From assembly GCA_964650385.1 (NCBI GenBank), contig CAZYTP010000028.1:1-25512 (forward strand): a DNA stretch of 25,512 nucleotides. Direction: 5' to 3'. Within the stretch, counting starts at the first letter, position 1, and every line of letters begins with the position of its first letter. Position numbers and translations under genes: made by a program. This document shows, one piece after another, positions 1 through 7,594 of the stretch. Origin of the DNA: JAUSPI01 sp964650385. Its GTDB lineage: Bacteria; Desulfobacterota; Syntrophia; Syntrophales; JADFWA01. The notes beneath the pieces are model-generated. The model saw only the letters and a program-made list of their open reading frames with translations. It was not told where the DNA came from and searched no databases.

Positions 1-416
1 AGGTTTTTTCAATCATTTTCCCGCTAATTCAAACCTTAATATCGGATTTAGGGTGGATAGATAGCTTTATAAAATATTGTGATCAAAATTTGCGTACAGC
101 TTGAAAATATCTCAAAAGCCGTAAATTCAAGACAGCGATTAAATATCGCCATTCAGATGTCTATTTTTAAATTGTAGACAGCTCTATTCAGGCATCTCTT
201 TAGCCTGTCCTGTTTTTTGCAGACAGCAATTAGTTTTTCTAAACCTTTCCCTGCATTTTTTAAAATGTCTCTAAACTAATGGGCTGTCATAAAATAATTC
301 TTGGCAATAATATCAATAGTGGTATTCGGGGGACAGTAGAATTCTGAGGTTGATTAAATGAAGTTGGTTTTTTCAAACAGTTTACTTTTTTTACTTTTGT
401 CTGTAATGAACTGTCT
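1..416. other. Intergenic region without a gene
   Basis: No open frame of convincing coding character is present on either strand, and stop codons are frequent in all frames. The stretch is AT-rich and holds several short inverted repeats built on TGTC/GACA (158-180, 205-226) and a GCGAT/ATCGC pair (135-149). A short plus-strand frame beginning at 358 runs antisense into the penicillin-binding protein and is not accepted as a gene. No clear terminator for the minus-strand operon ending at 417 was found. Confidence 0.6.
158..226. repeat. Two small TGTC/GACA hairpins in tandem
   Basis: TGTCTA (158-163) pairs perfectly with TAGACA (175-180) across an 11-base AT-rich loop. CTGTC (205-209) pairs with GACAG (222-226) across a T-rich 12-base loop. 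GACAG also occurs at 131-135, so it recurs with 45-46 base spacing at 131, 177 and 222. The units are too diverged to call a clean tandem array. Confidence 0.35.
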
Positions 417-2675
417 CTATCTACTACTTGTCTTCATTGTTACTGATGGGTATGTTAGGAGTTCTACCGGAGCACACTCCTTCTTTGTTTCTCTCATGAA
501 ATCAATCCAGATCGGTAATGCGGCAGTTGCCCCGTTTTCTTTGCCACCAATGGATGTATGATCATCTCTTCCAACCCATACACCCAATGCGATGTTATCA
601 TCAAAACCGATGAACCATGCATCCACACAATCATTCGTGGTTCCGGTTTTTCCATATAGATCATCCCGGTGTAAAACCAAAGCCTTTCTTCCCGTACCTT
701 CACTAATAACAGATTTCAGCATACGCCTCATAAACGCCAGTGTCTCCTTGTTTATAACCCTTTCCTGCCGCACTCTTGCCGGTTCCACGAGAGATGACTG
801 TTCTTTATCAATTATTCTGTGGATACACATTGGTTCGTTCTTGATTCCACTGGCAAGTGTTGCGTAAGTATAAACCAATTCCATAAGGGTTTGTTCTGAC
901 GCGCCAATAGCGGATGAGAAAAATGGATAAATTGTACTCTTTATTCCAAGTTTATGTGCCGTTTTGATTACATTACTCATCCCTACCCTGTTCGCAAGAT
1001 GTACGGTAGCCGCGTTTAGCGAAAGTGCAAGGGCTGTTTCCAACGTAACCGTGCCGTGGTAAGTTCTTGTATAATTCAAAGGTGTCCATGTACCTGCTTC
1101 ACCTTCCACAGGATAATTAATCATCTTGTCTTCTATTGTATCATCAGGTTTAAACCCCTGATTCAACGCTGTTAAATATACAATTGGCTTAAATGTAGAA
1201 CCCGACTGTCTTTTTGCCTGGGTTACGCGATTAAACTGGGAATCCCAGAAATTCGTTCCCCCAACCATTGCCTTGATTCTTCCCGTCTTGATGTCTACTG
1301 CAAGGAGTGCCGCCTGCACCCCTTTTATTCCCCTTTTTTTCAAGCTATCAATACCATTATAAATTGCTCTTTCCGCTAACTGTTGCATCCCGTAATCGAG
1401 TGTTGTATAAATTTTCAACCCGGAGGTATAAAGTCTGTCTCCAACCATTTTTTCGAGAACATCCCTGCAATAATCCGCGTAATAAGGAGCCTTGTACTTG
1501 CGCACATATATTTTTTTCGGCATTGGATAAGTAAGGAATTTTTTATATTCCTCTTCATTTATGTGTCCCGTTACTAACATTCTTTTGAGGACATAATTTC
1601 TTCTGTTCAATGATTTCTTCGGGTCAATAAATGGCGAGTACTTTGAAGGCGCCTTTGGGAGTGCCGCAAGAAGGGCTGCTTCAGGTATGGTGATATTACC
1701 TGTCGATTTTCCAAAGTAAACATGGGAGGCCGCTTCTATTCCATATGCCCTCGTTCCAAAATACGTATTGTTAAGATAAAATCCCAGTATTTCATCTTTA
1801 GTATATTTTCTCTCCATCTGAAAGGAGAGAGCCATTTCTTTTACCTTTCTCGTAATTGTCTTCTCGGGTTTTAAGAAAATTCTTTTTGCCAGTTGCTGGG
1901 TAATCGTGCTCCCACCCTGCACAAATGCTCCTTCTTTTATGTTTATAAAAAAGGCGCTGATTATTCTGACAGGATCTATGCCGTGGTGCTTATAAAAACG
2001 TGCATCTTCAGCAGCTAAGAATGCATTTTTAACATGTTGCGGAATGTTGTCAGGAGAAATAATGTTTCGTCTTTCAATATAAAATTCCGTAAGAAGTACA
2101 TTGTCATATGAATAAACTTCAGAGGCTTTATAGGGTGAATAATGCTTGAGGCTTTCTAAATTTGGAAGGTTGCCGATACACCAGAATATGTATCCTCCCA
2201 CAAGGCCTACGATAAGGGTTATCGTTATCGGCAGACTCCAGAGACAAAGCCGTTTAAATCGGGAAAGAGCCATACCTAAAATGTTACGACTGATTTCTTT
2301 GATAGAAAAATTTCTTTCCGGGTAGAGAATGCTTTTTACTTCAGAGAGGATAGACTCAGGTGCGAGAGGATCGGGGATACATCTTTTATTTTTAATATCC
2401 AGTGTTTCCAGAGCAGGCAGATCCAGTCGATCTGAAAGAATAATTATTTCCGCTGCCGGGTTTTTCTGAGACAGTGCATTCAGGAAGTTTATTTCATTTG
2501 AAAGATTTTTCTTTACGTCGAAAATAATTATAGGTGGAAAATGTTCCTTAATGGTCTCTTCGACCTCAAAGTGACTGGTGAGTAAAAGATTCCCGATTCC
2601 GTTCACCTTGAGGGTTTCTGATATTATCCTCCCTCTTATCTTATTAGGGGAATAAGTGATTACATAGGGACGCAT
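417..2675 (-). CDS. Class A penicillin-binding protein (PBP1A type) with N-terminal pseudo-receiver domain
   Basis: This bifunctional peptidoglycan synthase polymerises lipid II (glycosyltransferase) and cross-links stem peptides (transpeptidase) on the outer face of the inner membrane. The 752 residues read in order: a receiver-like domain (about 1-118), a linker, one membrane segment (about 144-165), glycosyltransferase family 51 (EDARF with catalytic Glu223; GGSTITQQ at 254-261; RKVKE; YFGK), and the penicillin-binding domain with Ser493-x-x-Lys496, SLN at 552-554 and KTGT at 676-679. The cytoplasmic extension is unusual for PBP1A. It keeps an Asp at position 53 (IIIFDV), but the acidic pair expected near the N-terminus and the beta-5 Lys are missing, so phosphorylation is doubtful. 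The gene starts 6 bases after the actin-like gene with only a weak ribosome site, which suggests translational coupling. Confidence 0.93.
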   Translation of the reverse strand: MRPYVITYSPNKIRGRIISETLKVNGIGNLLLTSHFEVEETIKEHFPPIIIFDVKKNLSNEINFLNALSQKNPAAEIIILSDRLDLPALETLDIKNKRCIPDPLAPESILSEVKSILYPERNFSIKEISRNILGMALSRFKRLCLWSLPITITLIVGLVGGYIFWCIGNLPNLESLKHYSPYKASEVYSYDNVLLTEFYIERRNIISPDNIPQHVKNAFLAAEDARFYKHHGIDPVRIISAFFINIKEGAFVQGGSTITQQLAKRIFLKPEKTITRKVKEMALSFQMERKYTKDEILGFYLNNTYFGTRAYGIEAASHVYFGKSTGNITIPEAALLAALPKAPSKYSPFIDPKKSLNRRNYVLKRMLVTGHINEEEYKKFLTYPMPKKIYVRKYKAPYYADYCRDVLEKMVGDRLYTSGLKIYTTLDYGMQQLAERAIYNGIDSLKKRGIKGVQAALLAVDIKTGRIKAMVGGTNFWDSQFNRVTQAKRQSGSTFKPIVYLTALNQGFKPDDTIEDKMINYPVEGEAGTWTPLNYTRTYHGTVTLETALALSLNAATVHLANRVGMSNVIKTAHKLGIKSTIYPFFSSAIGASEQTLMELVYTYATLASGIKNEPMCIHRIIDKEQSSLVEPARVRQERVINKETLAFMRRMLKSVISEGTGRKALVLHRDDLYGKTGTTNDCVDAWFIGFDDNIALGVWVGRDDHTSIGGKENGATAALPIWIDFMRETKKECAPVELLTYPSVTMKTSSR

Positions 2676-2681
2676 CTAAAG

Positions 2682-3755
2682 CTACTCTTGTTCCCTCATA
2701 GCCATCATGAGTGTTCCTCTCGCGGTTGCATAGAGGGGATTTTCAGCAATGATTATGTCAGAGATATTGATCGGAAGCCGAATGCCTTCAAAAGCTTTTG
2801 CAAATTTTTCTTTGGACCCCTTTGGAAGAACCGTACCACCGCTAAGAACTATCGGTATGGGCTTGGAAAGGCTGGGTACATTATCAGATGATCCCAGTAC
2901 TTGTTGGAGGCTCTGTGCCAGGGTTAAAAAAAGATCATCATAGTATATATGTAGAGCCGTTTCTATCCTGTTCCTTGGTTTAACCGAAAGGTCGAGAGCA
3001 TTTTCTTTGATTCCCTTTATCTTTGTGGAAGGTTCTCCTACAGAAGTACCAACCAACGAATCTATGTAGTCGCCTCCCTTGGGGACACTGTAAGTTATTA
3101 CCGGGATAGAAAGGTAAGATAGACAGATATTACACATTCCGCCTCCAATGCTTATTCCTATACCTGTGGATTCATGACCATTGGTTGAAAGTTCTGAAGC
3201 AATCACAGCCATTCCTTCGTTTACGGGTACAGGTATATATCCCAGACCTTGAAGGTGCATCTCGAGTACAGATTTATGATAAATTACGGTGTTCGACTTG
3301 CCAATAGGTTCCCCGGGTGAGCTAAACCATATCTTATCGCCCTTTTTGTTCGGTTTTTTAACAAGTTTGTTTATCATGGTTTTAATTACATCTATGCCTT
3401 CATGTTCCTTCGGGTTCAATATCCCATCTTTCATAGGTCTTCTTGTGTTACGACGGAATATATTGGCAAAAAATTCTGCAGAATCACCCATTATATATAA
3501 CTTGTTATTTTTCTCAAAAAACATTAAATCCTTTCCCGAAAGGATTTTCTTTGTTGCCATTGAGCTGGGAATCGTGAAAAAGGCATTCGATTGTATGCGA
3601 GAGGTAATTCCATTGCCATTGCTCCGTGCCACTACAATGTTAGCAGTTCCGACATCAAGTCCTATTGATACTGTGGAGACTTCTTTATCCTTGACTACAT
3701 CGTTATTTTCAGATGACTCTGGAGTATTAGCCACCTCTTCTTTCTTGACATCCAT
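2682..3755 (-). CDS. Divergent actin-fold ATPase (MreB/ParM-like)
   Basis: This 357-residue protein has an actin/Hsp70-type nucleotide fold. IGLDVGTANIVVA (about 32-44) is the phosphate-1 loop, GIGISIGGGMC is the phosphate-2 loop, PVNEGMAV corresponds to the connect helix region with a likely catalytic Glu, and IVLSGGTVLPKG is the adenosine loop. The phosphate-2 Asp of MreB (DIGGGT) is replaced by Ser, and the first 25 or so residues are an acidic, lysine-rich tail. It is not canonical MreB, which is about 340 residues and usually sits with mreC/mreD. The ATG follows a strong AAGGAGGG ribosome site. It is the first gene of a pair with the PBP1A-type synthase. I infer that it organises or scaffolds that enzyme. 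Filament formation and ATPase activity cannot be judged from sequence. Confidence 0.75.
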   Translation of the reverse strand: MDVKKEEVANTPESSENNDVVKDKEVSTVSIGLDVGTANIVVARSNGNGITSRIQSNAFFTIPSSMATKKILSGKDLMFFEKNNKLYIMGDSAEFFANIFRRNTRRPMKDGILNPKEHEGIDVIKTMINKLVKKPNKKGDKIWFSSPGEPIGKSNTVIYHKSVLEMHLQGLGYIPVPVNEGMAVIASELSTNGHESTGIGISIGGGMCNICLSYLSIPVITYSVPKGGDYIDSLVGTSVGEPSTKIKGIKENALDLSVKPRNRIETALHIYYDDLFLTLAQSLQQVLGSSDNVPSLSKPIPIVLSGGTVLPKGSKEKFAKAFEGIRLPINISDIIIAENPLYATARGTLMMAMREQE

Positions 3756-4202
3756 TATGTACCCTCCTTCCCGCTAATATTTCAGATGTACATCTCACGG
3801 TTCATGGTGCGGTTAACCAGGAATGCTTTTCTTATAACCTGCAAAAAGCGTGCAAACTAAACTTAAAGTGCCAAAAGAACAATGGGCAATGTTGCACAGC
3901 TCAACTCGGAACATGATATTATCGACAAGAAAACCGAGTTTTGCTTTTCATGCGCAGGACAAACAAGATTACTTTGGTAACTGGAAGACGAGTGGTGTAG
4001 GAGGATTGAAGAGATTCAAAGTAATGAAAATCCCTTTGTAAAGCGCCTTTTTTCGTGTTTCTGTATTTAGAGTAGAAGTAAAAAACACCTGGAACATTTT
4101 CTATCTTCAAAGCATTATTAACATGGAATGGTGGGAAAAAATGTCATCATTGGGGAAAAATTGTCACTAATCAAAAACTGTAAACAGCTTTATTGACTCA
4201 AC
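3756..4202. other. Intergenic region, possible gene remnant
   Basis: No intact gene is seen. One plus-strand frame from an ATG at 3882 to a TAG at 4068-4070 reads with coding-like composition but is broken by an in-frame TAA at 3978-3980, so at most it is a decayed fragment. AACTCGG (3903-3909) pairs with CCGAGTT (3934-3940) and is followed by a T-rich tract. The right end holds the tandem TGGGGAAAAA-type motif and repeat A. Confidence 0.4.
4132..4166. repeat. Two direct copies of a TGGG(G)AAAAA(A/T)TGTCA motif
   Basis: Copy one is at 4132-4146 and copy two at 4151-4166, separated by TCAT. They differ by one G and one A/T position. Repeated short motifs of this kind can be transposase binding sites at the ends of insertion sequences (IS21-type ends have such an arrangement), but no transposase gene is nearby and the assignment is speculative. 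Confidence 0.4.
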
Positions 4203-4259
4203 ACCCTCACTCAGGCCATTCTGCGTACCTGCCACCTGGCGCAATTCAGGCACCTAATT
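4203..4259. repeat. Repeat A, copy 1 (57 bp)
   Basis: This element matches the 57 bases at 8937-8993 in the same orientation with six mismatches. It lies on the terminator side of the RND operon. On the minus strand it is open from a GTG at 4253 to a TAG at 4167-4169. The peptide contains LRQVAGTQ, and copy 2 encodes LRQVAGAQ in the same frame. Confidence 0.85.
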
Positions 4260-4299
4260 AAGATCTGCCATCCTTTATCCCATCATACACGGCGGGGAG

Positions 4300-4485
4300 A
4301 TTGAAGCTCCCCGCAACAAGTTGCGGGGAATCTCCGACTGTTTAGTAAGTTAGAAAATATTTTCGTTAACGCATTTATCCCCTTTAGTGGGACTTATCCC
4401 GTTTATCGGGGTAAGGAAGATTGTTATTTTTATTCGCTCGCTAACCCCGCCGCAAGCAGCGGGGAATGCACTCGCTGTTCAGTTC
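4300..4485. repeat. Repeat B, copy 1 (about 186 bp, structured)
   Basis: Bases 4300-4356 are identical to 8751-8807, and 4361-4418 are identical to 8829-8886, both in the same orientation. The unit contains a perfect hairpin CCCCGCAAC-AA-GTTGCGGGG (about 4309-4328), a palindrome GAAAATATTTTC (4353-4364) and a second stem CTTATCCCG/CGGGGTAAG (about 4393-4415). It runs to the stop codon of the RND pump. Compared with copy 2 it lacks 17 bases in the middle and carries an extra 28-base hairpin near its right end. Confidence 0.9.
4443..4470. repeat. 28-bp GC-rich hairpin insertion flanked by 6-bp duplication
   Basis: CCCCGC and GCGGGG form the arms of a short hairpin. The 28 bases are flanked by CTCGCT on both sides (4437-4442 and 4471-4476). 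The other repeat copy has a single CTCGCT (8906-8911) and no hairpin, so it looks like an empty site. On the minus strand the hairpin lies just after the RND pump stop codon and could also help terminate that transcript, although no T-run follows directly. Confidence 0.6.
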
Positions 4486-7400
4486 ACTCAACTTTTTCTA
4501 CCCTTTCCATCTTCATTGCGAACATAAGCAACGAGGGTATGATAAAGATTACGAATATGGAAGATATGGCAAGACCTCCAAGGATGACACTCCCAATTCC
4601 TCTGTAAATTTCCGAACCCGGTCCCGGTGCGACTACGAGTGGAAGCATCCCGAAAATACTGGTAAAAGTGGTCATATAGATAGGTCTTAATCTTGTCCTC
4701 GTTGATTCGAGTATGGCCTGGCGATAATCCATACCGTGAATCCTGACATTGTTGAGTGCCTGGTGAACGATAAGTATGGCATTATTCACAACCACTCCGA
4801 TCAAAATGACGAAGCCCAGCATGGTCAGTATATCCAGGGGCTGTGGATGGATCAAAAGATTCTCAATCCTGAGACCGAGGAATCCCCCGACGGCCGCCAT
4901 GGGAAGGGTAAGTAATATAATAAGGGGATACAGAAAATTACTGAACAGCCCTGCCATTAAAAGATAGATAATAACAGCGGCGAGGATAAAATCCCACTGG
5001 AGGGCTTTTCTCGTTTGTGTCAATTTATCGGCTTCGCCGCTCAATGTGAAATCCACGCTTTTGAACGCTTCCTGACTTTTGAGATAGGGAACGAGTTTTT
5101 CACGAATCCGATCCATTGCATCTTCGAGGGATGTCGTTTTGGGTGGTGTTACCTGAAGGCTTATTGTCCTCTTTCTTTCAAGGTGTCTTATTTGGGAGAC
5201 ACCCGTGGTTCTTTCCAGCTTTGCAAGAGAAGAGATCGGTATAATTTTGCCCCCCGGCGTTGAAACAAGGGCCTGGTAAAGTTCTTCAGGCGTAGAAAAA
5301 TCCTTGTTCGACGCCTTCAGGACAAGGTCAATTTTTTTATGACCTTCCTGTTTGAAAACACTAATCTTTTCCCCATCCATGAGAACGTCCAGATCTACGC
5401 CCAGTTCACTGGCAGTCATATCGACTGCCCGCAGCCGGTCCCTTTCGGGAATAATATTAATTTCAGGATAGATAAGTTCTATAGAAGGTATAGGTCTTAT
5501 TTGAGCACCCGGTATTGCTTTTCGTATCGCACCGAACATGGTGCGTGCTGCCAGAACAATTGTATTAAGATCTTCGGCACCAACATCAACAACGATGGTC
5601 CTCCCACCTCCTAATCTTGTCTGGAATATGCCGGCCTGCAGACTGACACCAAACATTCCCGGTATGTCGGTAATCGTTTTAGTGAAGAGCGGCACAAGTT
5701 CACCGGCGCGCTGTTCTTCTTTACTGATCGCCCCCATAAACATGAATCGATCGGCCCCGATATAAAGCAGATCCGCAATCCCCGGCAAACCCTTATTGCT
5801 TTGTCCGATGTATGGCCCCACGGAGTCAAACACATTTTCGCCGATCTCTTTTCTCTCATTGTAAGAAAGCCCCGGAGGGGGAACCATAATGCTGTAGACG
5901 AAATTTCTGTTTCCCTGGGGAAGGTACTCCATCTTGGGAATGAGGAACACCGTTAACAGGATGGAAAAGATGGTCAGTGATGCAACAGTGATTATTCTTG
6001 TTCTCCAGTTCTTTATGGACAATTGAACCAGGAACATTATCCTGTCGACAAGCGAAGACCCAAATCTTGTTAAATGATTTTCATTAAAAGAGGTATTACT
6101 GTTTTTAAGGCCAAACAGCTTATTAGAAAACATCGGGATGACAGATACGGCTACAAAAAGACTTATTACGATAGCACAGGTCACGGCTATTGCGATGTCC
6201 CGGAACAGTTGCCCCGCCTCTTCCTGTATAAAAACAACGGGCAGAAAAACGGCTACTGTCGTGAGGGACGAGGCAAGTATCGCACCCCAGACTTCTTTCG
6301 TTCCTTGATGGGCGGAATCAAAGGGGGTTTTACCCATTTTTCTGTGACGATCGATATTTTCAAGAACAACAATGGCGCTGTCTAACAACATTCCCACAGC
6401 GAATGAAATCCCCGCAAGTGATACAACGTTTAACGTTCTTCCAAACATGTTCAATAAAATAAAACATCCGATCACACTGATAGGTATAGCCGTGGCAACA
6501 ATAACAGTGGATCTGAAACTTCTTAAAAAAGCGAGAAGAACAAAAATGGCCAGTGTTCCACCGATAAGGATGTTTGTCCGAACCAGTTTTATTGCACCTT
6601 TAATATAGGACCTCTGATCATAAATCCAGTTAAGGTAAATCTTTCGTGGTTTTAACTTTTCCGAGTTCAGCCAGTTGACAACCTCTTCCACCCGATCAGT
6701 TAGTTCGAGCACATTTGTGCCAGGTACAGGTTTAACACCTATTCCTATTCCTTCACCTCCATTGTGAATTATTTCGGCAGTTAACTTAGCGTATCCGAAA
6801 CCTACGGTGGCAATGTCGGACATGTAAATCCGCTTTTGCCCTGTTGATGTAACCACTATCTTTTCAATATCTTCCGGTGATTGATATTCGGCTACAGTCC
6901 TAATCCTGAAACTTCTCCTTCCAACATCCAGATTTCCCGCTCCTATATTGACGTTTTCTTTTTTCAGAATAGTTATCACGTCCCCGATTGTAAGGCCGTA
7001 TGCGGCTAATTTTTCGGGTTTTAATGTGACGTGCATTTCCTTATCCGTACCGCCAAAGATAAAGAGTTCGGCAACTCCGTCCACCCTTTCAATGTATTGT
7101 TTTATCTCGTCGTCAAAATAGGTTCTATACGTATATATAGAATTAGGATTGTCCTCGGATGATCTCAGGGTCATCCAGACTACAGGAGATGTGGCAGCGC
7201 CGGTCGCGCTGATAATGGGCTTTTCCGTATTTTCGGGGTATGAGCTGACTTCGTTGAGCTTGTTGGAAACTCTGAGGAGGGCATCATCTATATCGGTACC
7301 TAACTTGAATTTCAGACTTATTTGGCCCCTGCCGGAGGACGAGGTGCTTTCCATTTCAATAAGATTAGGAATTCCCTTAAATACGTTTTCCTGTTCTTCG

Positions 7401-7591
7401 ACAATTTCACGTTCGATTTCATAGGGAGTGGCACCGGTCCAGATCGTTGTAACAGTAATCTCGGGCACTACCAAGCTGGGACTCAATTGGTAGGGCATTT
7501 GATAGAGCCCGATAAAACCGAAAAGAAGAATTATAAAAACGGCGACGACAATCTTAACAGGTTCATTGATCGAAAATTTAACGATATCCAT
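4484..7591 (-). CDS. RND efflux transporter, inner-membrane pump subunit (AcrB/HAE1 type)
   Basis: This is a proton-driven efflux pump of the resistance-nodulation-division superfamily, 1035 residues, the usual length. There is an N-terminal membrane helix (about 12-30), a first periplasmic porter loop, a bundle of helices from about 335, a second periplasmic loop and a second helix bundle near the C-terminus. The TM4 motif is GMLLDSAIVVLEN with one acidic residue, Asp404, where AcrB has an Asp pair. TM10 reads GVVVNNAILIV, with Asn where AcrB has Lys. The pattern fits HAE-type or metal/organic-solute pumps outside the AcrB/MexB core, and the substrate cannot be predicted. The ATG is 3 bases after the stop of the membrane fusion gene. 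No outer-membrane factor is encoded in the window, so a TolC-like channel must come from elsewhere. Confidence 0.95.
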   Translation of the reverse strand: MDIVKFSINEPVKIVVAVFIILLFGFIGLYQMPYQLSPSLVVPEITVTTIWTGATPYEIEREIVEEQENVFKGIPNLIEMESTSSSGRGQISLKFKLGTDIDDALLRVSNKLNEVSSYPENTEKPIISATGAATSPVVWMTLRSSEDNPNSIYTYRTYFDDEIKQYIERVDGVAELFIFGGTDKEMHVTLKPEKLAAYGLTIGDVITILKKENVNIGAGNLDVGRRSFRIRTVAEYQSPEDIEKIVVTSTGQKRIYMSDIATVGFGYAKLTAEIIHNGGEGIGIGVKPVPGTNVLELTDRVEEVVNWLNSEKLKPRKIYLNWIYDQRSYIKGAIKLVRTNILIGGTLAIFVLLAFLRSFRSTVIVATAIPISVIGCFILLNMFGRTLNVVSLAGISFAVGMLLDSAIVVLENIDRHRKMGKTPFDSAHQGTKEVWGAILASSLTTVAVFLPVVFIQEEAGQLFRDIAIAVTCAIVISLFVAVSVIPMFSNKLFGLKNSNTSFNENHLTRFGSSLVDRIMFLVQLSIKNWRTRIITVASLTIFSILLTVFLIPKMEYLPQGNRNFVYSIMVPPPGLSYNERKEIGENVFDSVGPYIGQSNKGLPGIADLLYIGADRFMFMGAISKEEQRAGELVPLFTKTITDIPGMFGVSLQAGIFQTRLGGGRTIVVDVGAEDLNTIVLAARTMFGAIRKAIPGAQIRPIPSIELIYPEINIIPERDRLRAVDMTASELGVDLDVLMDGEKISVFKQEGHKKIDLVLKASNKDFSTPEELYQALVSTPGGKIIPISSLAKLERTTGVSQIRHLERKRTISLQVTPPKTTSLEDAMDRIREKLVPYLKSQEAFKSVDFTLSGEADKLTQTRKALQWDFILAAVIIYLLMAGLFSNFLYPLIILLTLPMAAVGGFLGLRIENLLIHPQPLDILTMLGFVILIGVVVNNAILIVHQALNNVRIHGMDYRQAILESTRTRLRPIYMTTFTSIFGMLPLVVAPGPGSEIYRGIGSVILGGLAISSIFVIFIIPSLLMFAMKMERVEKVE

Positions 7592-7594
7592 AGA

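Noticed and set aside
187..198. ATTCAGGCATCT resembling part of repeat A
   Set aside because: Twelve bases of similarity without extension on either side are not enough to call a third copy.
358..561. Plus-strand frame with a hydrophobic start and a GAGG ribosome-like site
   Set aside because: It runs antisense into the conserved C-terminal part of the penicillin-binding protein gene, and only its first 20 or so codons lie outside it.
3840..3855. Sigma54-like promoter upstream of the actin-like gene (minus strand TTGCAC, five bases, TTGCA)
   Set aside because: The nearly invariant GG of the -24 element is missing (TTGC instead of TGGC), and it lies about 85 bases from the start codon. One match of this quality is expected by chance.
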